NCBI GenBank assembly: GCA_013361525.1 | Contig: JABFXY010000131.1 | Location: forward strand, 1-64,000 | DNA: 64,000 nt | Source: Polyangiaceae bacterium | Lineage (GTDB): Bacteria > Myxococcota_A > Polyangia > Polyangiales > Polyangiaceae | Direction of reading: 5' to 3' | Shown: positions 38,601 through 45,759 of the stretch, piece after piece | How positions within the stretch are numbered: the first letter of the stretch is position 1 | How the letters are laid out: each line of letters opens with the position of its first letter | Notes under the pieces: generated by a model | Database searches by the model: none | Seen by the model: the letters and a program-made list of their open reading frames with translations, nothing else | What the model was told of the DNA's origin: nothing | Translations under genes and position numbers: made by a program

Positions 38601-38738
38601 CGCGCCCTCGCCGCCGTTGCCGCCATTACCGCCGAAGCCGCCTTCGAGGCTCGAGTCGTCGATGGCCGAACGGCCACAGCCCGACGAAAGGAGCGTGAAG
38701 ATCAGCAGCACCCACCCAAGCCACCGAAAGCTAAGCAT
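35622..38738 (-). CDS. Giant Cys-rich lipoprotein with 36 tandem CGDGxC...CGE...C..DC repeats
   Basis: 1038 residues. The signal MLSFRWLGWVLLIFTLLSSGC has a good lipobox; a Gly/Asn-rich linker (GGFGGNGGNGGEGAQGGG) and a Cys-rich cap of about 50 residues follow. From about residue 103 to the end I count 36 repeats of about 26 residues with the pattern C-G-(D/N)-G-x-C-x3-C-G-E-x4-C-x2-D-C-x2-C. A few units deviate (CFED in place of CGE; one lacks a residue). Regular Asp/Glu positions suggest calcium binding plus three disulfides per unit, giving a stiff rod on the cell surface. Units 5-7 and 8-10 are recently duplicated. A smaller Cys-rich lipoprotein gene ends 38 bp upstream. Function is unknown; adhesion or a surface spacer is the simplest guess. 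Confidence 0.9.
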   Translation of the reverse strand: MLSFRWLGWVLLIFTLLSSGCGRSAIDDSSLEGGFGGNGGNGGEGAQGGGPSCGADCNGCCDGETCLPGNQNDACGNTGESCVACIDGICDPASKTCTGQCACGDGVCNEACEDPVICPGDCNPCHVEVCGNGNCNPQCGESAETCLPDCGQECICGDGFCDFRCGEPEFCFEDCGKECICGNGFCEAECGENSFNCQFDCGICPPESFCGDGVCAEECGENEINCNLDCGFCGECGDGVCQQFCGENEFNCNVDCGFCDFGFCGDGFCDPFCGENEFTCSPDCGGCQNSFCGDGLCDFECGEDEFSCNLDCGFCGECGDGICQQFCGENEFNCNVDCSFCDFGFCGDGFCDPFCGENEFTCSPDCGGCQFAFCGDGVCQFECGEDQFSCPFDCGQVCFCGDGFCNPACGENTFTCGFDCNPCVCGNGVCQPQCGETPETCFDCEQVCVCGNGQCQPQCGENSGSCPFDCPSNCVCGNGVCQPQCGESQTTCGTDCLEPCLCGNGQCQPQCGETQANCGVDCGQPCICGNGQCQPACGESSFNCAPDCGMNCFCGDGLCDPACGESSSTCSIDCGQPCLCGNGVCQSECGESAQTCSADCGSNCLCGNGICQPQCFEDGFSCPQDCEQECFCGDGACDPSCGENNGTCPFDCGQPCICGNFNCQPQCGENSTTCPNDCFVQCQCGNDICQPECGESAASCSNDCGGGCLCGNGQCQPSCGETPGNCASDCDSDCQCGNFQCQPECGENVLTCGQDCGVCQCGNLFCETQCGETPASCPSDCVTCQCGDGQCLASCGENASTCAADCGSTCMCGDGTCDAACGENIISCSPDCATQCTCGDFFCDASCGEDSQTCPNDCFSFCQCGDFFCDSFCGETIDTCPFDCQFQCTCGDGFCDPFCEDSFSCPLDCGTFCQCGDSFCDPNCGETVFNCQTDCLQQCACGNFICEPFCGESPFVCPNDCGTCVCGDGVCNASCFEDPFSCPFDCNGGCVCGDGSCDPDCGEDVFNCQPDCLGLCVCGNGFCEAFCGESAFTCPTDC

Positions 38739-38776
38739 CGCGTTTCCTCGTTCGTCGGGCCGCCGAGCCCGTTAAG

Positions 38777-39487
38777 TCACTCTGGAATGCCGCCGCCGCC
38801 GCCACCGGGCTCGACCCCGAGCAGGAATTGGCAGCAGCCTTCTTCGATCGAGCAGACGTTGCCCTGGTCGTCGCAAGAGCCCCAGTACTCACCGTCCACG
38901 AAGCAATCGCAGATGTACTGATTGCCAGGACCCGGTTGGCCGTTGCACTCCTGGCGCAGCTCCGAGCCGAAGCAAGCGCCGTAGCAAGTGCAGAACGAAC
39001 CGTCACCGACCTCGCAGAAGTCGGTGAAGCACTGATCCGGGCCGCCGCCGCACTCGTTGTATTGCTGCGATTCGAACTCGCAGGCGCCCGGCGGCGCGCT
39101 GCAGCTCTCGTCGAGCTGACCGGTGAGGCATTGAAGCAAGTTGTCCGCCTCGGTCTCGCAGCCTGGGGTGTAGAGCGTTTTGCAGACCTCTTCGCAGTTG
39201 TCCCCGATGCAGTTCGCGTGTTGCCCGCAGAAAATACCGCAGGTGTCGGCCGGGCCCGTGACGATGCCGGTGGACGTGCTGGTGTCGGGGTTCGGTGCGC
39301 CGCCGGGGCCGGGCCCCGGTCCCGGGCCCGGTCCGCCGTTGCCGGCGTTGCCGGTGCCGCCGTCCCCGCCCGAGCCGCCCTCACCGGGCTCCCCGAAGAC
39401 GACGTTGGCACCACAGCCGACCGAGACGCTCAGACAGCCGACGACGAGCACAGATCGAAGCAAGCTCATTGCATAAGCGTATCCCAT
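38777..39487 (-). CDS. Cys-rich lipoprotein with Gly/Pro linker
   Basis: 236 residues. The signal LLRSVLVVGCLSVSVGC ends in a lipobox; ATG 39469 starts closer to the signal, while ATG 39487 has GGAAAG nearby, so the start is open. A linker of Gly/Asn/Pro, including a GPGPGPGPGPGG run, follows. The remaining 160 residues hold about 20 cysteines without a simple period (CGIFCGQHANCIGDNC, CFTDFCEVGDGSFCTCYGACFG), suggesting a disulfide-stabilised extracellular domain. It precedes the 36-repeat lipoprotein on the same strand by 38 bp; the two are probably co-expressed. Confidence 0.8.
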   Translation of the reverse strand: MGYAYAMSLLRSVLVVGCLSVSVGCGANVVFGEPGEGGSGGDGGTGNAGNGGPGPGPGPGPGGAPNPDTSTSTGIVTGPADTCGIFCGQHANCIGDNCEEVCKTLYTPGCETEADNLLQCLTGQLDESCSAPPGACEFESQQYNECGGGPDQCFTDFCEVGDGSFCTCYGACFGSELRQECNGQPGPGNQYICDCFVDGEYWGSCDDQGNVCSIEEGCCQFLLGVEPGGGGGGIPE

Positions 39488-39501
39488 TACTTTCCGCGAA
39501 T

Positions 39502-39517
39502 GCCCAGAAAGCTGGGC
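39502..39517. other. Short hairpin upstream of the Cys-rich lipoprotein gene
   Basis: GCCCAG (39502-39507) and CTGGGC (39512-39517) pair perfectly across AAAG. It lies between the cysN stop and the lipoprotein start, 14 nt from ATG 39487. It could be an operator, or a weak terminator for the cysDN transcript; no T-run follows on the minus strand. Confidence 0.3.
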
Positions 39518-39614
39518 TTTGATCGCAGGAAGCGCACCTCGCTCGATCGCGCGTCGTTTCGCCGCAATCAGACGAATGGGACGACGCCGATATGGGTGCG
39601 GCCAGTGGGTATGG

Positions 39615-41315
39615 CTAGATGCCGGCGCCGCTCTCGTTGTCGGCGGCGGTCACAGCTTCGAGCACGTGCTGCGCAACGTCGCCGGCGACCGCTCGCATGT
39701 CCAGGATCGGAACGGACAGCGCCCCCTCGAGGCGGGAGACCGAGGCCGTCTTCGCGACGCAGACCTCGTAGCGTGCGTCGTCGACGTCGTGGAGAAGGAC
39801 GACGAGGCCGGCTTCGCAGAGCTTCGCGACGACGTCGGGCGAGGCGGCGGGCGGGTCGAGCGCAATCGCGTAAATGCCTTGTTCGAAGAGGGCCCGCTCG
39901 ATGCGAACCGCCTCCCCCGAAAGGCGAACGACGGCCGCGCGGTGCCCGAGGCGCTCGGCGCGCTCGGTCGGTGATACCGGGCCGTCGAAGCGCCGGTCGC
40001 GCGCCGGCGTCGCCCCCGTGATCATGCCGGCCGCGACGGTGCCGTTGTCGAGCGCGTCGACGAGGACGAAGGCGCCGGTCGCGCGGCTCGTCGTGTAGGG
40101 GTCGCAGAAGATCGGGCGCGTCGTGTGGAGCCGAACAATCGCGATGTCGTTCATCGATATCTGCTCGATCGGCTCGAGCTCGAGCGTGGTGAGCGCCCGG
40201 CGCCCTTCGATCCCGGCGATGCGAGCGGGGACCCAGCGCGAAGTGTGCTTCATCAAGAGCTTGCGGTGCGGGTCGAAGGGTCGCTCCGACAGCCAGACGA
40301 GGCTCGCGGTGACGTCGTTCGAGACGGTCGGCGGCGCTTCCTTCGAGGCGATCATCTCGCCGCGGCTCACGTCGACCTCCTCCGTCAGGCGGAGGGTCAC
40401 GCTGAGCGGCGCGGGCGCGTGTGACAGCGACCCTTCGTAGGTGTCGATGGCAGCGATGCGGGTCGTACGTCCCGAGGGAAGCACCACGACCTCTTCCCCG
40501 GCGCGGACGATGCCGCGGGCGACCCAACCGGCAAAGCCGCGGTAGTCGAGGTTCGGGCGCAACACTGCTTGAACCGGGAACCGAAATGGCTCGTCACTGC
40601 GCGCGCGTCGAACCGGGAGCATCTCGAGCAGGCCGAGCAACGTCTGGCCCGCGTGCCACGGCATGCGCTCGCTGCGCATCACGACGTTGTCACCGCGCTT
40701 GGCGCTCACCGGGACGAACGAGACGCCGTCGAACGAGAGCTTCGCGGTGAATGCGCCGAATTCGGCGAGGAGCTTTCGGTAGACCGCCTCGTCGTAGTCG
40801 ACGAGGTCCATCTTGTTCACCGCGACGACGAGCTGCGAAATGCCGAGGAGCGACGCAATCGCTGCATGGCGACGCGACTGCGGGAGCACGCCGAGGCGCG
40901 CATCGAGCAAGATGATGGCGATGTCGGCCGTGGAGGCGCCGGTCGCCATGTTGCGCGTGTACTCCTCGTGGCCGGGCGTATCCGCGATGATGAACTTGCG
41001 CGTCTCGGTCGAGAAATAGCGGTACGCGACGTCGATCGTGATGCCCTGCTCACGCTCGGCGAGGAGGCCGTCGGTGAAGAGGGAGAAGTCGATCTCCTCC
41101 TCGACGCGGCCGACGCTCGCCTTCTTCACGGCGCGGAGCTGGTCGTCGAAGACCGCGCCGGTGTCGTGCAAAAGCCGGCCGATCAACGTCGACTTGCCGT
41201 CGTCGACGGAGCCGACCGTCGTGAAGCGCACGAGCTCTTTTCGCTCGTGCCGCGCGAGGAAATCCTCGATGTCGGCGAGCGGGCCCGCGGCGTCGGGGGA
41301 CGGCGTCGTGCTCAA
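39615..41315 (-). CDS. cysN: Sulfate adenylyltransferase GTPase subunit with degenerate APS-kinase tail
   Basis: 566 residues from TTG 41315, which overlaps the cysD stop (TTGA) and has GAGGGG 5 nt upstream. The EF-Tu-like GTPase is intact: P-loop GSVDDGKST (35-43), DTPGHEEYTRNM, NKMD and SAKRG, then two beta-barrel domains. With CysD it activates sulfate to APS using GTP hydrolysis. From about residue 447 the sequence follows a CysC (APS kinase) pattern, with SPTERAERLGHRAAVVRLSG and AKLCEAGLVVLL. However, the kinase P-loop GLSGSGKST is missing and the domain is only about 120 residues, so kinase activity is very unlikely. A separate CysC or a PAPS-independent APS reductase is expected elsewhere. 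Confidence 0.93.
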   Translation of the reverse strand: MSTTPSPDAAGPLADIEDFLARHERKELVRFTTVGSVDDGKSTLIGRLLHDTGAVFDDQLRAVKKASVGRVEEEIDFSLFTDGLLAEREQGITIDVAYRYFSTETRKFIIADTPGHEEYTRNMATGASTADIAIILLDARLGVLPQSRRHAAIASLLGISQLVVAVNKMDLVDYDEAVYRKLLAEFGAFTAKLSFDGVSFVPVSAKRGDNVVMRSERMPWHAGQTLLGLLEMLPVRRARSDEPFRFPVQAVLRPNLDYRGFAGWVARGIVRAGEEVVVLPSGRTTRIAAIDTYEGSLSHAPAPLSVTLRLTEEVDVSRGEMIASKEAPPTVSNDVTASLVWLSERPFDPHRKLLMKHTSRWVPARIAGIEGRRALTTLELEPIEQISMNDIAIVRLHTTRPIFCDPYTTSRATGAFVLVDALDNGTVAAGMITGATPARDRRFDGPVSPTERAERLGHRAAVVRLSGEAVRIERALFEQGIYAIALDPPAASPDVVAKLCEAGLVVLLHDVDDARYEVCVAKTASVSRLEGALSVPILDMRAVAGDVAQHVLEAVTAADNESGAGI

Positions 41316-42235
41316 AAGTACCCCTCGCGCTTCTTCGTCTCCATCGATCCTTCTTCGTCGTGATCGATGAGGCGGCCCTGTCGCTCGCTGCTCTTCGAAA
41401 GCAGCATCTCGCGGATCACCTCGGGCAACGTCGTCGCGGTGCTCTCCACCGCGCCGGAGAGCGGGTAGCAGCCCAACGTTCGGAAGCGCACGCGCTTCAT
41501 CACCGGTTTTTCGCCGGGGCGGAGGCGCAGGCGATCGTCGTCGGCCATGATCAGCGCGCCATTTCGCTCCACGACGGGGCGCTCTTCCGCGAAGTACAGC
41601 GGAACGACGGGCACCTTCTCGAGCCAGAGGTATTGCCACACGTCGAGCTCGGTCCAGTTCGACAGCGGAAACACCCGGATCGACTCGCCCTTGTCGACGC
41701 GCCCGTTGTACAGATTCCAGAGCTCGGGGCGCTGGTTCTTCGGGTCCCACTGGCCCTCGCGATCGCGGAACGAAAAGATGCGCTCTTTCGCGCGCGATTT
41801 CTCCTCGTCGCGCCGCGCGCCGCCGAAGGCCGCGTCGTAGCCGCCCTTCGACAGGGCCTGGAGGAGCCCGTGCGTCTTCATCACGGTCGTGTACTTCTGG
41901 CTCGTCCAGTCGAACGGGTTCGCCCCTTGGGCGAGGCCGTCGCGGTTCACGTGGACGAGAAGGCGGACGCCCGGCATCTTCGCGACCTCGTCGCGCGCCT
42001 CGTACATCGCGCGAAACTTCCAGGTCGTGTCGACGTGGAGCAGCGGGAACGGCAGCGGCCCGGGGTGGAAAGCCTTCCGGGCAAGGTGCAGCATCGCGGA
42101 GCTGTCCTTGCCGATCGAGTAGAGCATCACCGGGTTCTGGAACTCGGCGGCGACCTCTCGGATGATGTGAATGCTCTCCGCCTCGAGCTGCCGCAGGTGC
42201 GTCAGAGCAGGGGGCGAAAGCAACATCGGGCGCAT
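41312..42235 (-). CDS. cysD: Sulfate adenylyltransferase subunit 2 (ATP-sulfurylase)
   Basis: 307 residues, the standard CysD length. PP-loop motif YSIGKDSSAMLHLA near the N-terminus, then PFPLLHVDTTWKFREM-like PFPLLHVDTTWKFRAMY, GGARRDEEKSRAKERIFSFRD, and the conserved end RFRTLGCYPLSGAVES. It forms APS and pyrophosphate from ATP and sulfate, together with CysN. ATG 42235 has AGGTGG 9 nt upstream. The stop overlaps the cysN start. The gene is divergent from the membrane-protein gene at 42311. Confidence 0.97.
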   Translation of the reverse strand: MRPMLLSPPALTHLRQLEAESIHIIREVAAEFQNPVMLYSIGKDSSAMLHLARKAFHPGPLPFPLLHVDTTWKFRAMYEARDEVAKMPGVRLLVHVNRDGLAQGANPFDWTSQKYTTVMKTHGLLQALSKGGYDAAFGGARRDEEKSRAKERIFSFRDREGQWDPKNQRPELWNLYNGRVDKGESIRVFPLSNWTELDVWQYLWLEKVPVVPLYFAEERPVVERNGALIMADDDRLRLRPGEKPVMKRVRFRTLGCYPLSGAVESTATTLPEVIREMLLSKSSERQGRLIDHDEEGSMETKKREGYF

Positions 42236-42253
42236 CTTGTTAGTCCACCTAGG

Positions 42254-42273
42254 GCTTCTCGTCCACGAGAGGC
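42254..42273 (-). promoter_or_regulatory. Hairpin/dyad in the cysD leader
   Basis: TCTCGT-CC-ACGAGA (42257-42270) is a perfect 6-2-6 dyad, extended to a 9-bp stem including one G-T pair. On the cysD transcript it sits just upstream of the AGGTGG ribosome site. It may be an operator for a sulfur regulator or a translation-control hairpin; no known consensus is matched. Confidence 0.35.
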
Positions 42274-42310
42274 TTCGATTCGGGCTTCCGGATCGGTATA
42301 GCGGAGCTTC

Positions 42311-43171
42311 ATGGTCGACCTATTCAAGACCCACGGCGTGGTTGCGTTTGCGATCCTCGCGGCCGGTCTCGCGGCGATCGTGGCCGGGGCGTTGGCTGTC
42401 GCAAGCAGCAAGGAGCGGCTCGGCGCCAAGGTCGGCCTCGGGGCCCTCGGACTGGTCGCGATCACCTGCACGCTGACGGTCGCGGGCGTCATGCGCGCGC
42501 GCATCGCCACCGACCAGGCGGTCAAGACCCTCGAAGAGCCGCTGAAGACGCAGCTCACGGTGAAGGGGTACGCGGAGTCTTCGAACCTGTCGAAGCTCGG
42601 CGTGGCGCTCGGCGTCCTCGGCCTCGTCGGCGCCGCAATCGGCACGCTGCGAGGGCTGGCGGTCAAAGAGGGCGAAGCCAAGCCCCAAGCTGCGGATGGT
42701 GAAGCCGGCGCGACTGCCGCGCCGGAGGAACCTCAGCTCGGCGAGATGAGCGATTCGATGCTCGGCCTCGGCGCGCTCGTGGTGGGTTCGCTCGCGCTGT
42801 TCTCGTTGGTCGCGGCATTCATGCCGCTCGTGATGAAACCGCCCGGCCTCGACCTTCCGGCTGATGATCCTGCGCGCAAATTCCGCGAAGCCGAGACGCT
42901 CCTCAGCGAGGGGCGCGCGCCCGAAGGTTGCGCCGCGCTCGAAGAGGGTTTCCAAAAAGGCGGCGATCCCAAGAAGGCGAAGCTCCGCAGCGTCGAGGGC
43001 CTCGTGGCGGAGTGCTTCGACAAACGCATCGACGAGGCCCTCGCCGCCGGCTCGCCCGAAGACTTCCAGCGCCTCGTCACGGACCTCGAGGGCACGAAGA
43101 TGCCGCTGGACGATACGCAAAAGAAGCGCCTCTCCGATGTGGTCGCGATGAAGGACCAGGCCAAGCCATGA
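42311..43171 (+). CDS. Membrane protein of unknown function
   Basis: 286 residues. Four membrane helices are predicted: GVVAFAILAAGLAAIVAGAL, VGLGALGLVAITCTLTVAGV, LGVALGVLGLVGAAIGTL and MLGLGALVVGSLALFSLVAA. An Ala/Glu-rich loop lies between helices 3 and 4, and a soluble C-terminal helical domain of about 100 residues (KFREAETLLSEGRAPEGCAALEEG) has TPR-like pairing. No family is recognised. The stop overlaps the thioesterase start (ATGA), so the two are coupled. Confidence 0.7.
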   Translation: MVDLFKTHGVVAFAILAAGLAAIVAGALAVASSKERLGAKVGLGALGLVAITCTLTVAGVMRARIATDQAVKTLEEPLKTQLTVKGYAESSNLSKLGVALGVLGLVGAAIGTLRGLAVKEGEAKPQAADGEAGATAAPEEPQLGEMSDSMLGLGALVVGSLALFSLVAAFMPLVMKPPGLDLPADDPARKFREAETLLSEGRAPEGCAALEEGFQKGGDPKKAKLRSVEGLVAECFDKRIDEALAAGSPEDFQRLVTDLEGTKMPLDDTQKKRLSDVVAMKDQAKP

Positions 43172-44049
43172 GCGCCACCTCCAAGATCCTCGACGAGCTC
43201 GTCGGCCTGCTCGCCCTCGAGAAGATCGAAGAAAACCTCTTCCGCGGACAGAGCCAGGATCTCGGCTGGGGGACGCTGTTCGGCGGACACGTCCTCGGCC
43301 AGGCGCTCTCCGCGGCGGTGCGCACCGCACCCGCCGACCGTCACGTGCACTCGCTGCACGCGTACTTCCTGCGCCCGGGGCGCGTCGATATCCCGGTCGT
43401 TTACAACGTCGATCGCATCCGCGACGGGAGCTCTTTCACGACGAGGCGTGTGGTCGCGATCCAGGCAGGCCAAGCGATCTTCAACCTCGCCGCGTCGTTC
43501 CAAAAGCTCGAGTCGGGATTCGAGCACCAGGACCCGATGCCCGAAGCGCCGCCGCCCGAGTCGGTCCCGACCGAGCAAGAGCGAGCGAAGGTGTTCGCGC
43601 ACCGCTTGCCGAAGGTGCTGCGCGATCGCGCGCTCGCGCAACATCCCTTCGAGCTGCGTCCCGTCGCGGACCTGGACGATCCGTTCGTGCCGAAGCCCAA
43701 GCCGCCGAAGCGAATGGTGTGGCTGAAGACCGTCGGAAAGCTCCCCGACGATCAGGCGCTACACGCCTATCTCCTCGCCTACGCATCGGACCACGGCTTC
43801 ATCACCACCTCATTGCTGCCGCACGGCGTGAGCTGGCTCACACCTGGAATGCAGGTCGCGAGCCTCGACCACGTGATGTGGTTTCACCGGCCGTTCCGCG
43901 TCGACGAATGGCTGCTCTACGTGATCGACAGCCCCGCAGCGACCGGCGCGCGCGGCCTCGTGCGCGGCCAGATCTTCACGCGAGAAGGCCTCCTCGTCGC
44001 ATCGAGCGCGCAAGAAGGGCTAATCCGCCAACACGGCACAGGCGTCTGA
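43168..44049 (+). CDS. tesB: Acyl-CoA thioesterase II (TesB-like)
   Basis: 293 residues with the double hot-dog arrangement of TesB. N-terminal: ENLFRGQSQDLGWGTLFGGHVLGQAL, HSLHAYFLRPG and DGSSFTTRRVVAIQ. C-terminal: AYASDHGFITTSLLPHG with the catalytic Asp, then SLDHVMWFHRPFRVDEWLLY. It hydrolyses acyl-CoA to free fatty acid and CoA. It is translationally coupled to the upstream membrane-protein gene. A palindromic element begins 11 nt after its stop. Confidence 0.93.
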   Translation: MSATSKILDELVGLLALEKIEENLFRGQSQDLGWGTLFGGHVLGQALSAAVRTAPADRHVHSLHAYFLRPGRVDIPVVYNVDRIRDGSSFTTRRVVAIQAGQAIFNLAASFQKLESGFEHQDPMPEAPPPESVPTEQERAKVFAHRLPKVLRDRALAQHPFELRPVADLDDPFVPKPKPPKRMVWLKTVGKLPDDQALHAYLLAYASDHGFITTSLLPHGVSWLTPGMQVASLDHVMWFHRPFRVDEWLLYVIDSPAATGARGLVRGQIFTREGLLVASSAQEGLIRQHGTGV

Positions 44050-44060
44050 CGCGAAAAACT

Positions 44061-44185
44061 GAAGACGAGAGGGGACGCCAAGAGCGCCAAGGGCAGAGAG
44101 AGGAAGAGGAGAAAAGAGGTTTCAATTTCGTTCGAAACCAAAACCTCTTCTTCCTCCTTCTCCTCCTTGGCGAACCCTCTTCTTC
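44061..44185. repeat. Palindromic 'CGCCAAGG' element, copy 3
   Basis: The left arm GAGGGGACGCCAAGAGCGCC and a purine-rich GGCAGAGAGAGGAAGAGG are closely similar to copy 1. The loop holds TTCAATTTCG, and the right arm is CCTCTTCTTCCTCCTTC followed by CCTTGGCGAACCCTCTTC. The right arm lacks one CGCC unit compared with copies 1 and 2. It starts 11 nt after the tesB-like stop and lies between two rightward genes, so it is not confined to convergent sites. Confidence 0.8.
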
Positions 44186-44261
44186 TGGCCTCTTCAGCGG
44201 GGATGTCGCGTTACGGTGTGGCGCGGGGGATGCATCGTGATTGATGCAGTGAGGCGCGCGC

Positions 44262-45728
44262 GTGGATTGGTATTTCGACGGCGTTTGGCTGGTCCGTCTC
44301 TTCTTTCAGCGGGGGCTCGCCGCGATTTATCTCGTGGCGTTCGTTTCTGCGCTGAACCAATTCCGGCCGCTGCTCGGTGAGCGCGGGCTGTTGCCCGTGC
44401 CGGTGTTCGTGTCGCGCGTTCCTTTCAAGGAGTCGCCGAGCCTTTTCCATTATCGATATTCGGATCGACTCTTCGGCGTGGTCGCGTGGACGGGCATCGT
44501 GCTGTCGAGCGCGGCGCTCCTCGGGCTGCCGGAGATGGGGCCTGTGTGGCTTTCGTTCGCGGTGTGGCTCGGCCTCTGGGCGCTCTACCTGTCCATCGTG
44601 AACGTCGGGCAGACGTTCTACGCGTTCGGATGGGAGTCGATGCTGCTCGAGGCGGGCTTCTTCGCCTGTTTCCTCGGGCCCGCGCACGTCGAGCCGTCGC
44701 TCGTACCGATCCTCGCGCTGCGATGGATGTTGTTCCGCACCGAGGTCGGCGCAGGGCTCATCAAGCTGCGCGGCGACCCGTGCTGGCGAGATCGAACGTG
44801 CCTCTATTACCACCACGAGACGCAGCCTCTACCGAACCCGCTGAGCTGGCACTTTCACCATTTGCCGAAGCGGGCGCATCGAGCGGGCGTGGTCTTCAGC
44901 CACTTCGTGCAGATCGTCGCGCCCTTCGGGTTGTTCTTCCCGCAGCCCGTCGCGTCGATCGCCGGCGCGTTCATCATCCTGCATCAGCTGATGCTGATCG
45001 TGAGCGGCAACTACGCGTGGCTGAATTGGCTGACGGTGGTCCTCGGCCTGACGGCATTCGGCGATGGCGTCCTCGGCGCGGTCTCGCCGATCGACGTGCC
45101 CGCGACGGAGCCTCGCTCCCTCGCCTATCAGATCGTGCTTTATGCGCTCGCGGCGGCGACGGTGCTGCTCAGCATCAAGCCGGCGAAGAACCTATGGTCC
45201 AAGGATCAGCTGATGAACTTCAGCTACAACCCGATCCATCTCGTCAATGCGTACGGGGCATTCGGCAGCGTGACGCGCGAACGGCTCGAGGTGGTGCTCG
45301 AAGGCTCTGCGGACGCCGAAGGTCGAGAGTGGAAAGAGTACGGCTTCCGAGGCAAGCCCGGCGACCCGCGTCGAAGGCCGCCGCAGGTCGCGCCGTATCA
45401 CCTTCGCCTCGATTGGCTGATGTGGTTCCTGCCGCTGAGCGGCATCCTCCGCCCGAAGCTGTGGTTCGTGCGGATGGTGGAGAAGCTCCTCGAAGGGGAT
45501 CGGTCCATGCGAACGCTCTTGAAGGTCGACCCCTTCCCCGACCTCCCTCCGCGGTGGATCCGCGCGCGGCTGTTCCTCTACGAATTCACCGACAAGGAGG
45601 AGCGGGCGGCGACCGGACAATGGTGGAAGCGCGAGCCTGTCGGGGAGTACCTGCCGCCGGTTTCGATCACACCCACCCCGGAGCGACGAACCGTTCGGCA
45701 GCACGAGCGCGCACGCGTGACGCATTGA
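44262..45728 (+). CDS. Lipase maturation factor (LMF1) family membrane protein
   Basis: 488 residues from GTG 44262, with GAGG 8 nt upstream. The LMF pattern is clear: LVRLFFQRGLAAIYLVAFVS, FHYRYSDRLF, QTFYAFGWESMLLEAGFFACFLGP, LRWMLFRTEVGAGLIKLRGD, CWRDRTCLYYHHETQPLPNP, and a soluble end with FSYNPIHLVNAYGAFGSVTRER. In animals LMF1 assists lipase folding in the ER; the bacterial homologues have no settled role and may aid folding or export of secreted enzymes. Five or more membrane helices are predicted. Confidence 0.92.
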   Translation: MDWYFDGVWLVRLFFQRGLAAIYLVAFVSALNQFRPLLGERGLLPVPVFVSRVPFKESPSLFHYRYSDRLFGVVAWTGIVLSSAALLGLPEMGPVWLSFAVWLGLWALYLSIVNVGQTFYAFGWESMLLEAGFFACFLGPAHVEPSLVPILALRWMLFRTEVGAGLIKLRGDPCWRDRTCLYYHHETQPLPNPLSWHFHHLPKRAHRAGVVFSHFVQIVAPFGLFFPQPVASIAGAFIILHQLMLIVSGNYAWLNWLTVVLGLTAFGDGVLGAVSPIDVPATEPRSLAYQIVLYALAAATVLLSIKPAKNLWSKDQLMNFSYNPIHLVNAYGAFGSVTRERLEVVLEGSADAEGREWKEYGFRGKPGDPRRRPPQVAPYHLRLDWLMWFLPLSGILRPKLWFVRMVEKLLEGDRSMRTLLKVDPFPDLPPRWIRARLFLYEFTDKEERAATGQWWKREPVGEYLPPVSITPTPERRTVRQHERARVTH

Positions 45729-45759
45729 AAGGTGAAGCCCGGCGCGCTACCGATTCGGG

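Noticed and set aside
36234..38921. A rightward open frame of nearly 900 codons opposite the repeat lipoprotein gene
   Set aside because: It is the Ala/Leu/Val-rich mirror of the Cys repeat in a GC-rich region. It has no ribosome site, motifs or sensible composition, whereas the minus frame has a signal peptide and a regular repeat.
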